64,000 nucleotides of DNA, taken from Oasisia sp. SBJ-2009 (taxonomy: Eukaryota > Annelida > Polychaeta > Sabellida > Siboglinidae). How positions within the stretch are numbered: the stretch's first letter is position 1; the number at the start of each line of letters is the position of its first letter. The notes under the pieces were generated by a model. The model saw only the letters and a program-made list of their open reading frames with translations, was not told the origin of the DNA and made no database searches. Both the position numbers and the translations under genes were made by a program. This document shows positions 1 through 11,370 of the stretch, one piece after another. The stretch is taken from NCBI GenBank assembly GCA_964017155.1, contig OZ024854.1, positions 17,812,055 through 17,876,054 of the forward strand, read 5' to 3'.

Positions 1-105
1 CACAGTATTGACACATCTCCCTTACTGGCATTTATGCTCGTGAGAAAAAACTGGTTAACTAAAAAATTATCTAATGGAGCAGATTCATTCCTTTTAGTTA
101 CCTAC

Positions 106-550
106 TTAATTCTCTTTGCTCTGGTAGGAGCATTGGGCTGAAACAAAACTTCTCCACTGAACTCTGTTGTGAGCCTTTTTCTCTGCTTCATTCCAGATGG
201 TCTCCAAGTCGTCTTGAATTCTTTTTTTGTTGATCTTCTTCAACTGTTTTTAGAGCAGCCTGGCTTTCTTTTTCCTTGACATTCCATTCTAGGGCTTTCT
301 TTGAACTGTTTTTATTGTCTTCAGTGTGTATACAGTATCCGGTCCATTTTCATTGAGTACAGGGTGTGTATTTATGTTTCGATACTTGTTTGGTCTGTCC
401 TGTTCATCCGGTCTATGTTAGCGACTCTATCTTACCATTTGATGTTGAAGATGTTTCTGAGGCATTTGTAGACGAATGTTTATCATTTTGGTGGTGTTTC
501 TTTTGTAACTCTCCATGGGTCTAAGCCGTAGAGTAGCACCACTTCCGTTT
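106..550 (-). mobile_element. Degenerate LINE (non-LTR retrotransposon) ORF2 3' end
   Basis: Read on the minus strand, this stretch carries the familiar C-terminal landmarks of a LINE reverse-transcriptase polyprotein in the right order. They are VLLYG plus a Trp and Thr-Lys (about 500-545), then TFVYKCLRNIFNIKW followed by DRVAN and RTDQTSIE (about 380-475). After these come ALEWN followed by GKRKPGC (about 240-290), and finally an EAEKKAHNRVQWRSFVSAQC segment ending at a TAA at 106-108. The landmarks fall in different frames and are broken by internal stops, so it is an inactive copy with several frameshifts. The pattern matches the APE-type RTE/CR1/jockey group; I do not assign a clade. 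Only the last ~145 codons are visible, and the 5' part is absent, as in typical 5'-truncated insertions. Confidence 0.85.
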
Positions 551-599
551 AACAAGTCGTTGACCCAACTGAATCTGAAGTGAACACAATGGGTTGTGT

Positions 600-1203
600 G
601 CCAGCCCGACTAACGTAACCGGCGTCCTCCCGTATCCTCACGGTTTTGCCTCGATCAAATCATTTACAGCTTAATTAAAACCCGCACTGAATGAGCGGCA
701 AGTGCCAGTGACAACGACGCGTCAATTTGTCACAGTTTCTCGAAATTGTAAGGGATTCCGCATCGTCACCGGCGCAACGAGAACAAAGCCCTGACTGTGG
801 CTCCTGTGTTCTCGTCACGCCCAATTTGTCAGGACTCGACTCCTCTCCTCTCGGATCGACTCGTTCATTGTGTCTGTGAAGTCGACATACAACGCCCCCT
901 GGAGGATATCAGTGGAACTACCATTGGTCTGATTGGTGGCAGCAGCAGACGCACATACACGCACGCACACGCACACGTATTGACGACGGCAGTTGTTAAT
1001 GTTATTAGTCCAGCTCGGGGAGCATAGCCTGCTGGAGCGATTGCACGAATGGACAATACGGAAGGCGACCGTGTAGTGTAGTGTAGTGGCGTGTAGTGCA
1101 GAAACCTCGACCACTCAGTGTCGAGTGTTTAGACCTCTCACTGGATTTATATCGTCCACTGCGATTGCGTGGTGCTCATTCAGGGTGGATATTGTCGATA
1201 CAG
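600..1203 (+). promoter_or_regulatory. CpG-rich promoter/5' UTR exon candidate ending in a splice donor
   Basis: CG dinucleotides are far denser here than in the surrounding AT-rich DNA. The block ends in ATACAG|GTAGGA, a good 5' splice site with GT at 1204-1205. No convincing coding frame precedes the donor, so a non-coding first exon with an upstream transcription start is the simplest reading. If real, the following intron would begin with the 31-bp minisatellite. No TATA box or initiator stands out. The alternative is chance CpG enrichment with a fortuitous donor. Confidence 0.3.
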
Positions 1204-1310
1204 GTAGGACTGGGATGTGTGTGTGTGTGTGTGACTGTGTGTTGATTGGGGTTGGCTGACGATGTATGGATGTCTGCTAATCCGTCTGCTGCTGATATCG
1301 GCTGTACACA

Positions 1311-2929
1311 GCTCCTGGAAGGAAGCGTCTGTCCTTATCTAGTACCTTTCTGGACGGACCTGTTCTTATTTAGTATATGGCTGGAAGGGTCTGCACTTGC
1401 TTAGTACCTGGCTGAATGGGTCTGTCATATACTACTAGTAACTGGCCAGAATGGTCTGCCCATGTCTAGTACTAGATAGAAGGGTATGTCCATGCCTAAT
1501 ACCTAACTGAAAGGGTCTGTTCTTGCCAAATACCTGAGTATAATGGTCTGTCCTTACCTAATACATGGATGGAAAGGTCTGTCCTTGCTTAGTATATGGC
1601 TGAAATGGTCTGTCCTTGCTTAGCTGGAAGGGTCAGTCCTTACTTAGTACGTGCCTGTCCCTGCTTAGTATGTGGCTGGAAGGGTCTGTCCTTGCCTAGT
1701 ACCTGGATGGGAGGGTCTGTCCTTGCCTAGTACCTGGATGGGAGGGTCTGTCCTTGCCTAGTACCTGGCTGGAAGGGTCTGTCCTTGCCTAGTACCTGGA
1801 TGGAATGGTCTGCCCTTGCCTAGTACCTGGCTGGAAGGGTCTGTCCTTGTCTAGTACCTGGATGGAATGGTCTGTCCTTTCCTAGTACCTGGCTGGAAGG
1901 GTCTGTCCTTGCCTAGTACATGGATGGAATGGTCTGTCCTTGCCTAGTACCTGGATGGAAGGGTCTGTCCTTGCCTAGTACCTGGCTGGAATGGTCTGTC
2001 CTTGCCTAGTACCTGGCTGGAATGGTCTGTCCTTGCCTAGTACCTGGATGGAAGGGTCTGTTCTTGCCTAGTACCTGGATGGAATGGTCTGTCCTTGCCT
2101 AGTACCTGGATGGGAGGGTCTGTCCTTGCCTAGTACCTGACTGGAATGGTCTGTCCTTGCCTAGGACCTGGATGGAAGGTTCTGTCCTTGCCTAGTATCA
2201 GGCTGGAATGGTCTGACATTGCCTAGTACCTGGATGGAAGGGTCTGTCATTGCCTAGTACCTGGATGGAATGGTCTGTCCTTGCCAAGTACCTGGATGGA
2301 AGGTTCTGTCCTTGCCTAGTATCAGGCTGGAATGGTCTGACATTGCCTAGTACCTGGATGGAAGGGTCTGTCCTTGCCTAGTACCTGGATGGAAGGGTCT
2401 GTCCTTGCCTATGACCTGGATGGAAGGGTCTGTCCTTGCCTAGTACCTGGATGGAAGGGTCTGTCCTTGCCTAGTACCTGGATGGAAGGGTCTGTCCTTA
2501 CCTAGTACCTGGATGGAAGGGTCTGTCCTTGCCTAGTACCTGGATGGAAGGGTCTGTCCTTGCCTAGTACCTGGCTGGAAGGGTCTCCTTGCCTAGGACC
2601 TGGATGGAAGGGTCTGTCCTTACCTAGTACCTGGATGGAAGGGTCTGTCCTTGCCTAGTACCTGGATGGAAGGGTCTGTCCTTACCTAGTACCTGGATGG
2701 AAGGGTCTGTCCTTGCCTAGTACCTGGATGGAAGGGTCTGTCCTTGCCTAGTACCTGGCTGGAAGGGTCTCCTTGCCTAGGACCTGGATGGAAGGGTCTG
2801 TCCTTACCTAGTACCTGGATGGAAGGGTCTGTCCTTGCCTAGTACCTGGATGGAAGGGTCTGTCCTTGCCTAGTACCTGGCTGGAAGGGTCTGTCCTTGC
2901 CTAGGACCTGTTTGGAAGGATCTGTCATT
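1311..2929. repeat. 31-bp minisatellite, about 52 copies
   Basis: Tandem copies of a 31-bp unit (GGATGGAAGGGTCTGTCCTT followed by GCCTAGTACCT). The left flank (1311-1680) is strongly diverged and the right part nearly homogeneous. Common variants are GGAT/GGCT and AAGG/AATG/GAGG. Larger blocks were copied as units. A variant lacking GT (GGGTCTCCTT) recurs at 2581 and 2765, 184 bp apart. A block with the GTATCAGG variant recurs 124 bp (4 units) apart from 2171. The unit is not a multiple of 3 and no long frame crosses the array, so it is non-coding. Confidence 0.98.
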
Positions 2930-3753
2930 TTGTCTTTTGTTTTTATTACTTGTAATGATGTATTGCCCTCGTAGACTCTGAGCTGATCCCAAACAGAGTG
3001 ACTGGGGCCATTCATGTAGCATGTTACGTGATCACTTGAGATTTGTTGTATTGTATTTCATGTAAATGCTTCCGTTTTTGTCACGTATAAATGATTCTGT
3101 TTATGTTTCATTTACTTGCTCAGATCATTAAGCTGATTGGTTCTGGTGTAGATTGATTGAGCAAAATACCATTTCAAGGTTTTTTCGCTAAGTTGTGGAA
3201 TATCTTTTAACAGTCAAGGGCAGCCCGGGATTTGTGGTGCAGATTGGCAGTAGATGGCAGCAGATGTACCTGGTTAATGCAGGCTTTGTGCTAGCCCGGT
3301 TATGTAATCAAATGCTTGACTTCTACTTTGGATAAACATTACACATGCTAAGCCTCTTAGTTATGACTTAGTGATGCAATTCACTGAAGCAGTTTGACTG
3401 GCCATTAAGTACAAACATCTCATCAGGGCTTTTTCTAAATTTCAGGATGTAGTTTGAATGGATGTCATTGTATTTTTTATATTACCCAGTATATCATTTT
3501 AATGGTCTTTCAATAGTTATTGCATTTGATTGTTTTCAAGATGGCTTCTTATTCTGACACACCTAACTTAAAAAACAGACGAATGAAGTGCAGTTTTTCC
3601 CCAAATAATAAACAGAAAAATGTGCATTTGTGACATGTCAGAAGGATATTGCACAGTTGAGAGAAAGTCCTATTCGCTACTACAAAGCCAGCCAGCATAG
3701 CCTGACACATAACCTGTAATAACAGGTTTGTTTTTCTCATGCAGTGCACATTT

Positions 3754-3997
3754 TTATCCACCCATTAATCTGCCTCTGATCTGCAACCCATTAATCCATA
3801 AACGAGCCAATGTGCCATGAGGCCATGTCCAGCGCTCCACTTTATGTCTGGCTGTTTCCTGGTTGTTAATATCGTAAAATGTTGTATTTACAACATCACT
3901 GCACACATGAGCCATGGTCCTGTCTGGAGGCTCCATCATACTTGTCTCGGCTGGCTCTGTGACAGTCGGAGAAACCTTCCGTTTTTGACAGTCAGCC
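3754..3997 (-). CDS. Candidate terminal exon, minus strand (unrecognised)
   Basis: An acceptor-like TATCTTTTTAACAAACAG lies just above 3997 on the minus strand. It is followed by an open frame of about 80 codons to a TAA at 3754-3756. The translation is polar and mixed (segments such as SPTVTEPAETSMMEPPDRTM and TARHKVERWTWPHG), with no transmembrane segment. The acceptor would give phase 2 entry. A GTAAAT donor after CSDV would make it an internal exon instead. The frame length is within chance for this base composition, and I recognise no domain. Confidence 0.15.
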
Positions 3998-4849
3998 CTG
4001 TTTGTTAAAAAGATACAAACTTGCACTATGTGAAATTGGTGCTTATCTGGGTCTCATGCAGGATAACATTGTTTCCAGTCACATATTTTTGGTGAACACA
4101 TGGATGTCAACTGTTGAGCCAGTTGAAAAACTTGAAATGTATTTTTTTGACCTGAAATGAACTACAAACACACATGTGTCACCATTTACACTCTTTTCTA
4201 AGGCATAACTGACAATATCTGTTATTTTTGAGGACCTTTTTCTTTTTGCTGCTTCATCTTTTACCCATCCACCCTTCCACCCATATTTCTACCTGTCCAA
4301 AATGTGTTTTGCCTGTCCAGATGATGAGTAGATGGATCGCTGCATAAAACAGACCCATTCAGGTAGATGTACAAAACCATAAAGTTCTAGCACATATTTA
4401 TTGTTTATATAACAGAAAACATGATTAGAAACCATTCATAACCAAAATATGTTGTATTTATGTTGATTATACTGGGGTCTAAATTAACTTTATTATTGTT
4501 TTTCTTGAAATGAATCTCATTCATTTTCATACACTAATATCCATTTCCATACTTGCTACCAACTATAAGCATAAACAGAAATGTTATATCCTGGAAATCT
4601 GACCTCCCAAATCCATAAAATATATCAGCAGCTAATTTCAGTGATTTTTTCACAGTGATAAAAATCCTTGAGAGTAGCTACCATCTCAAATCATAGGCAT
4701 TTCATTTGTGTGCCATAAATGTGAAAATGAAACTAGTCTGTTCCTGGCTATGCTATTGTCACATGTCTGGGTGGTTGTGTATGCGAGCGCGCCGCCTGCC
4801 CGCATTATCGAGACAGACTGGATACAGCGTCACGCCACGAATCAATAAC

Positions 4850-5008
4850 ATGGCTGCCAGCAATCTCCTCCCTCTCGCTGTGGCTATTGTTGTGTCCCTT
4901 CCTGGTGTTCTATTATTGTCATTATCTCGAGAATCTGAGAACAATGGCGATTCTGACACTGCATGGAAATCTCAATTTCACACCGGAAAAATATTTAAAA
5001 CAATTTGA
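4850..5008 (+). CDS. Small ORF with N-terminal hydrophobic helix (uncertain)
   Basis: The ATG at 4850 has a strong start context (AACATGG, with A at -3 and G at +4) inside a CpG-containing patch (4775-4960). It encodes 52 residues: MAASNLLPLAVAIVVSLPGV, then a further LLLSLS hydrophobic run, then a charged tail. That fits a signal peptide or signal anchor. No splice donor follows before the TGA, so as it stands it would be a microprotein. AACATGGCTGCC also resembles a YY1-type promoter element, so the block could be a promoter rather than a gene. Confidence 0.15.
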   Translation: MAASNLLPLAVAIVVSLPGVLLLSLSRESENNGDSDTAWKSQFHTGKIFKTI

Positions 5009-6739
5009 CAATTTAATGTTAAAAAAATATATATCTATAATGATATACCCAGAATTGTTTTGATGTTACAGATGTATATATTTTTATTCTTAAATAATAA
5101 CAATTATATGATTATTACAAAATGCTAAGCTATGTTGTACTGTGCATAATTATTTAAAAATAAACGTTAGTAGTAATATTTATAAGAGAACAGATTTTGT
5201 TAATTTAAAAAGTTTGCTGGAAACTAGAACATGCTGTTATTTATTTAAAACAGATGAGAATTTATTTAAAAAGGTATTTCAGTTTCAGCTGTGATATTTC
5301 TAGGCAGACACTGCACAAATGTGTTTTTCATTCAAGTAGTTAGTGTTTGTTGAGTTGAGAGTTGAAATGAAATCTAGCCACAATGGGCTTCAGTCACAAC
5401 AGAAAATGAAAATGGAAGAACACAAAATGTCATGTCCTCACGTTGAGCCAGTTTCGTGTCACCAATGTGGAATTGATTGACGATGCCTATCACCTAGGGA
5501 ACATTGATTGACGGCTTATTAAAGGCTGGCCTGTCTGGCCGATGAGACACAACTCCTGGCATTGTCCAGGAGGAGAGGTGAAGCGAGGTCAAACCTTGAT
5601 GGATGTCAACAGGGATGTGTCTCTAGGTTTGATGACCACTTCCTGTTCTGGGCTGGGCTTAGTCCGCGGCTGACCATGGCCTCTCAGTGCTTTATGCAGA
5701 TGCATGGATTTCCAATCTCATCAATTATGCCGGATTATTGTGGACGTTTACACATGCGTTCTGTCTACGGGCTTCACTGCGGCTGTGGAATAGGGAATGA
5801 GGTGTGATTTCGCCAGTCGTGGCAGGGTTTGTCGAACCTGCTGTGAACTGTTACCTAGGGCCAGGCTTCAAGGCCTCGCTCTGTGGAAGGGGGTCTTTTG
5901 TAGTTCTTGGTCTGACAATAAACAGATTTGTTTTGTATTACACTTCTGACAAAACACCTGAGTGTATTGCATTAAATACACCCATTAGTATGTTTGATGC
6001 ATTATTGTCATATCAGCTTTGTAAATATAGCAATATTTCACCATCTGATATAATATAGGGATTATTCTAATTATCAGACAAATCCATTTTAAAACTCACA
6101 TCATGTAGGCAGCATGGTCTAGTTTTTGTACATTTTGTGTTAAAAACATTCAGTTTATCAGTTTATTAAATTTATACCAATCTTCCTGCTTGTTTTGGTT
6201 TACTGATCAAGTAACCTGTGGGTTGTGTGATAACAGCATCATAAATAAAGTACCAAGAATATATTTCACATATACGCAATTCCAACAACAATCAAACAAT
6301 TCAAATTGCTGAACAAATCAGAACTGATAGAAATCATAGCAATAAATGTTGCCAGTCAATGCAACGTCTGGGAATACTTTCTACTCAACGTTTGTCTCAG
6401 GCAGCTCCAAGTAGGGTACCTGGGGACGACATGGAACCCCCGTCATAGGGTGCAAACAGATACTGTGCTGATGACTCCAGCATCAGTAGTGCTAGAGAGG
6501 TGTTCTGTTGACACCAGGCATCGTGTGTGTCCCAGTTACACCCACGCTGTCTACATGTTCAGACGAGGTGGGGTTTATGTATGTAATATTCCTGTCTCAA
6601 ACTGTGTCTGTTTACACCATGCTGTTGCCTGCCACCTGTCGTGCAAAATATTGCTAATGCCTGACGCTTAAATCCGAAGCTGACATGTATAAAAAATACC
6701 ATACATGTCAATAACATTTATGTGAAGTACATTTACGGT

Positions 6740-7035
6740 GAATCATACTCTCAGTCAAAAGAGTCTGAGTTTGAGTCACATGTGTGCTGCTGTTTTTGTT
6801 AACCTTGGTCAAGTTCATTCATTCATTGTTGTTCCAGTTCACTCAGCCGTATGCATGAGTGCCTGGCTATAGACTGTGGTGGATATTTGTAATAGAATAG
6901 TCTATAATTGCAGCTTCACACTGAATTTGTGGTGTTGTATTCGAGTGAACAGGTCTGCCACGGAGCAATGTGTAAGCTGAGCACTTGGAACAGTTGTTAG
7001 GACTGGATTTTATAAGCACTACATAAGAAATTACC
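6740..7035 (+). mobile_element. SINE copy, same family as 28418-28740 (diverged)
   Basis: Aligns by eye along most of its length with the SINE at 28.4 kb. Shared blocks are a diverged B-box-like GAGTTTGAGTCACATGTGTG, then CCAGTTCACT with CAG/GAG-CTGTAT, then GAGT(G/A)CCTGGCTATAGAC with GTGGTGGA. These are followed by CAGGTCTGCCA, GTGTAAGCTGAGCACTTGGA, and a tail resembling GCACTACATAAG. The 5' tRNA-like head is truncated or eroded here. Divergence between the two copies looks high (roughly a quarter of positions), so this is an old insertion. Confidence 0.75.
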
Positions 7036-9431
7036 TGAATCAATTTGTACACATCTGGTTTTAGAATCATTTTGCCAAAAACTTTCAATCCTATTTATGC
7101 ATACATATTGGTTAGTTTCATTGACATCATTGAACAAATTATTACATGATTTTATTTACTGGTCACACTATTATAAGTCCTCCATGATCAATCAAAAATA
7201 ATAATTTCTATGATTGGAAATTGCAGTGTGTATGGACACATGCAAGTGTATTCTAGAAAGCCTGGTCCTGTTTTAATTATGAAAATAATTTCTCAGTACA
7301 ATGAACTATATCAGAATGTTTTGCACAGATCTGTTCTAACAAAAATACCAATTACACCCACCAGCGCCCCAGTGGAGTCAACCAGACCTGACACAGATCT
7401 GACACAAGGCAATATTCTGCCACAGAATCGGCGTCTAAATATTGATTTTGACACACCTTGGCTGCGTTGTATGTCTGTGACAATGGCTGCATATATGCTG
7501 AGGCAGAATAGGAAAATATTGATGATTTAAAGTTGTGTTCGCTGTGACGTGACAATCGTTATCCCCGCCTACGGCGTCGGATTTATCTCGGGCGATCGGA
7601 GAATGTCTTATTTATGTGCCACTGATTGGAGGATGTCTCATTTGCAAAGACAACCGGACGTGTCCGTGTAAGTGTGATTATGATGGATTGGAAGCTTCCT
7701 GTGACATTTTGTGACATATCGTGACTTGCAGGGGAGATTGCTGTCTGTTGTAGTGTCATTCTTGGTAGGATTAGTGTCATAGTAGTGTCACTAGAGAATT
7801 GGTGACATAACATAGACATCGGTGAATGTAGGATTCTGTGAGGACTGAGATGGGAAGAGAGTGGGGAAAGAGGCAGGCAGATGATGATAGTACAAAATCA
7901 AGAGGAAAAATGGATGGAAAATGGGAAGGACAGAATGACAACAGGAAGGAGGAATAAGGCACGGAAAGAAGTTCACTGCCACCTAGTGTTGGATAATAAA
8001 ATAACATCTATAATAGACAAAGTAGAATGCATACAATTTAATACCCATAAGAACATAGCATCAGTGCCTAGCTTTGTTAAATTATAATACAGTTTTTTTA
8101 ACTACTTTGATAATCAAGTAATTGACAAATACATTATAAATTTTTGCTATTATGAATCTGTCCAGGTATAACGGTGTTCAGTTTCATCAAGATTCCCGTG
8201 AACACCGTGCAGAACCATTTACTTGTTACGCGCGTGCCGTTTTGTATTAATATAAAAAGTCATTCCGCATGATTACCTGAACGTGTAATCAGAGAGGCGT
8301 CGCCATGGCAACCGAAGCAAGGAATATGCGGCAATCAGAGAAAAGAACACCATGCGAGAAAGTGTGACAAAAGAGCAGCATCAGAGCCAGTTAGACAGGA
8401 TGAACCGCATCTATTGATTTCCAGCATGGAAACAGTTGCTCCGAGACCTCGAGGATTCAGCGCCATCAAAGCTGGTGCCGTCAAGGCTGGCTGTCCTTGC
8501 ACGCATCCTGTAGGCAATGCTGGTGGCGAGGTCACCTGGGGACCATGTGCTACACTATTCTCCTGTCTGGGATCAATTAATGAGGTGCAAGGAAGTCAGA
8601 ATTTCTAGGAGGGTACTCGTGTCTGGGGTGTGAACCCTCATTCCGGGAGAGACGGAAGTTTTGCAGCCCCAGAAATGTTGTAAATAAAAGCTTTTAAAAT
8701 TTGATTCATAGTTTGAAAGTTACACAAATTAATAAATAATAATAAAATGTTTGTCATTAATACTTGCAAATGGCTTTAGGAGGAAAATTGTGAAGCAACT
8801 GCTCATCTATAAAGTAGTGTTTATAGATTAATTCTGGGGTATAGCTGAAATTACCTGTCTCTAGTAGAGACAGGTAATATCAGCCATACCGACTACTAAA
8901 GAACAATATGACTAGGCAACTATTGGTAGGTATATGTTATTGTAAAAATCCAAATGGATATCTAGGGCTGAAAAGGGGCACATAGATATCTAGGACCTGG
9001 CAAAGGGCAGGAAAGGGACAACTAATTTTAAATATTGCCCAAAGGAAGCCCTTGCATAATACCCCATAAATTTGATAGTCACCCAGAGGGTTAATTTTTA
9101 TGGGTTAACAAGGTACACCCAGCCTCTAATCCCTCTAGCTGGCGTGAGGGGGCCAGTCACCTTTGCACACACCCTGTAATCAATTCAGCAGATGAGTCAG
9201 TGGCTACCTACTGTAGAACACTCACTTAGAATGCAGCATAAAAAGTCGCCATGCTTCGTCAAAGTCTGGCAGGTAGCGAGGCTCCAGGAGGCAGGTGCTT
9301 AACGAATGGCAGGGGCCTGTGAATCAGACCAGAGGCATACAGCATGCAAGCAACCACAAGGCAGCTCTCGCAGACACACAAACACATCTGCTCAGGTACA
9401 ACTCACAGAACGAGACTCAGACTGTCATAAA
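7036..9431. other. Non-coding stretch with one hairpin
   Basis: Apart from the hairpin at 8838-8890 nothing specific is visible. The open frame at 7210-7530 has no splice signals or recognisable domain. A GC-richer patch at 8290-8540 has open frames on both strands but no convincing gene structure. Confidence 0.55.
8838..8890. repeat. Short inverted repeat (26-bp arms, 1-nt centre)
   Basis: The central 29 bp reads ATTACCTGTCTCTA, one G, then the exact reverse complement TAGAGACAGGTAAT. The symmetry continues outward imperfectly (GGTATAGCTGAA against ATCAGCCATACC) with about three mismatches. With essentially no loop it can form a cruciform but is not a miRNA-type hairpin. Confidence 0.85.
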
Positions 9432-9873
9432 CACTTCTTGTTGTCTTCGTAGACGGAAGGCACCTGGATGACGGTATTGTCGTGATTAGAGTGTGTAGCA
9501 CAGTGTGAGTACCAAAGTAACAAAGACAACAACAATACGATACAAAACATCCTCAGTTGGGAACTGGTAGTTTAAGTCGTGTCTAGATCAAAGTAAAAAC
9601 GGGTCTGTCTGTTTGTCACACTGGAATCATAGTATTGTCAAAAATGCTTCTTGCCATCTTCGTACACAGAACGCACCTGGACGACGGTATCGTGGTGATT
9701 AGATTGTCTACCAAGTGATCAACAAGATAACGTGACAACAACAATAAGATACAAAACACACACGGATCGCATCCTCAAAGGAACCGGTAGTTTTAAGTCG
9801 AGTCTAGATCAAAGGATATGGAAGTTTGCGGTGAAACGGGTGCGTGTGTTTTGTAATTGTCACACTAGAGGAG
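9432..9873. repeat. Local direct duplication, two diverged ~200-bp copies
   Basis: Copy 1 (about 9432-9630) and copy 2 (about 9643-9873) share an ordered series of blocks: CTTCTTG.CNTCTTCGTA, GCACCTGGA(T/C)GACGGTAT, GTGATTAGA, GACAACAACAATA(C/A)GATACAAAACA, GGTAGTTTAAGTCG, GTCTAGATCAAAG, AAACGGGT and TTGTCACACT. The offset is about 212 bp. Both copies have small indels, so the duplication is not recent. No coding potential is shared. Confidence 0.8.
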
Positions 9874-9971
9874 TAGAGAAATCACACATGGGTTCACAAG
9901 CATGTCACCTGTCTGGTAACCTGTGGTTAAGTTGTCTGGTGGTGACAGTTGTCGTCTGTGTCTCTTGTTGT

Positions 9972-10000
9972 GGGGGTGGGGGTGGGGGTGGGAGTGGGGG
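9972..10000 (+). other. G-quadruplex-forming motif
   Basis: Five guanine runs (5, 5, 5, 3, 5 G) separated by single T or AGT linkers within 29 bp. This easily satisfies the usual four-run G4 rule with one-nucleotide loops, on the plus strand. Confidence 0.85.
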
Positions 10001-10440
10001 TAGCTTCTTGAAGGTGGGGTTGTGAAACGTCACCTGGGTTAACCAAACAAGGGATGACATCATCCGGGCTGTGGTTTCCTGGATGTGGAGTAATTCTAAA
10101 GAATTAAATACATTTTGTGTTTAACTATTAAAAATTGAAAATATATATGGACTTTTAATGCATAAATGTTTAGTAAGCTAATGCATAATATAAGCAATTT
10201 ACATATACACATATCGTACCGCTCCTTAAAGATTATTCTTAGGCAACGGCAGAGTAAGACCTAGGGACAAGATACAGTACCAAAAGTGAACCTATTTCTT
10301 GATTGCGAGGAAATGCATTTTCTGAGAACTCCTTGACTGATATGACTCTCTGCTTGTTGAATGGATTCTAATGATTCAGACACAACTTGACTACATCTTA
10401 AATGATAAATATAAATGTTGGATAGATAATGCTATGAATG

Positions 10441-10740
10441 ATCATGGCTCGCGTGAGATCAAACATAAATATTGACAGAGGTATACATATTTTCTCTCTT
10501 AAGACAGATTAGCAGATAAGAGTTCATAAAGTAACGATACTGAAGAAACAGTGTAGATTAGATATAAGAAAGTACTCATCCTCACAGAGGAATATAAATG
10601 AATGGAACAGATTACTTATTAATTATGCAAAGCCCAGCTGTGTGAACATAATAAACTTAATCGAAACTGACAAATATTTCAGAAGGGCTACTTTCAAGAA
10701 GGATGAGCCAAATTGGTTGTGCTCTGGATGGCAAGATTGA
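10441..10740 (+). mobile_element. LINE ORF2 C-terminal fragment (second family)
   Basis: The plus-strand frame reads INIDRG, IFSLK, one in-frame TAG at 10507-10509, then IRVHKVTILKKQCRLDIRKY. It continues with SSSQRNINEWNRL, CVNIINLIETDKYFRRATF and ends at a TGA at 10738-10740. The order of a KKQCRLDIRKY-type block, an S/Q-R-x-x-N-x-W-N-x-L block and a VN..K..IDKYL-type block is the standard C-terminus of CR1/jockey-like LINE ORF2 proteins. The frame is kept through about 90 codons with a single stop, so this copy is less decayed than the one at 106-550. The sequence motifs differ from that copy, so it is a separate family. Confidence 0.85.
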
Positions 10741-11090
10741 TCAATCTTGTCCAAGCATGTTAACATCTCCTGGAGGTGGGGAAGGATTCTGTGGAGGGGG
10801 AGGATGAGTGACCATGGGGGAATGCCCAGTAGTGACCAGTGTAATTGCTCCCTGTGAAGTTCTGGGCAATTATGACTCCCATGGGACATGCTGGTCTTCC
10901 TGAATAATTTATGCTCCCGGGAGTGAGACACCCCCCAGAGGAAGCATTGTTGACATACAGAGCAGCCACTGTGGAAGAAAAACAATCAAACGATGCTGTA
11001 CTTTGTAGTACATAAACACATTAGTTGTATCACAAAGTGTCTGGCTGTGAGGCTTTTCTAATGAAATTTCTGCTATAAATATCAGAAATA

Positions 11091-11370
11091 AATGAACCAC
11101 TGATGACACCTTGTAAAGTGTTGATGGCCAGTTTATGGCCTATGATGGTGTCCTGTTGTAATTCTGGTCTTGCATGACATAGGGTGGGTGTCCCCTTATT
11201 ATTTCTGCCCACCACAAAGTACTTGGAATATCCTATTGTACTTTTAAGTGGATTTTGATTACAGGGTAACAACGGTTTGCCCTTTGGCTTTTGAGTTAGG
11301 CAGACCCTACAAAATTATTAATATTGAAAGCTCATTGATTCAATGGACACTGAATGAATTGGGATGTCTG
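11091..11370. repeat. Unnamed dispersed repeat, copy 1
   Basis: About 280 bp that match 14557-14818 at roughly 85 percent by eye. Matching begins at AATGAACCACTGATG, runs through TTGTAAAGTGTTGATGGCCA and CTTATT.TTTCTGCCCACCA and the GGCAGACCCTACAAA block, and ends near GAATT/CGGGATGTC. No terminal inverted repeats, poly-A tail or RT motifs are visible. It is either a segmental duplication or a non-autonomous element. Confidence 0.85.

Larger units (their letters stand above)
2930..6739. other. Non-coding stretch with few features
   Basis: AT-rich sequence without recognisable conserved coding or transposon signatures. Two weak coding candidates are listed separately (3754-3997 minus, 4850-5008 plus). 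A moderately GC-rich patch at 5490-5900 has open frames on the plus strand but no splice signals or family resemblance. I otherwise see nothing specific. Confidence 0.6.

Noticed and set aside
6306..6671. 121-codon plus-strand frame
   Set aside because: No domain or splice support; irregular Cys/His-rich chance composition.
7210..7530. 106-codon plus-strand frame
   Set aside because: Varied composition but no splice sites, no start context and no recognisable domain.
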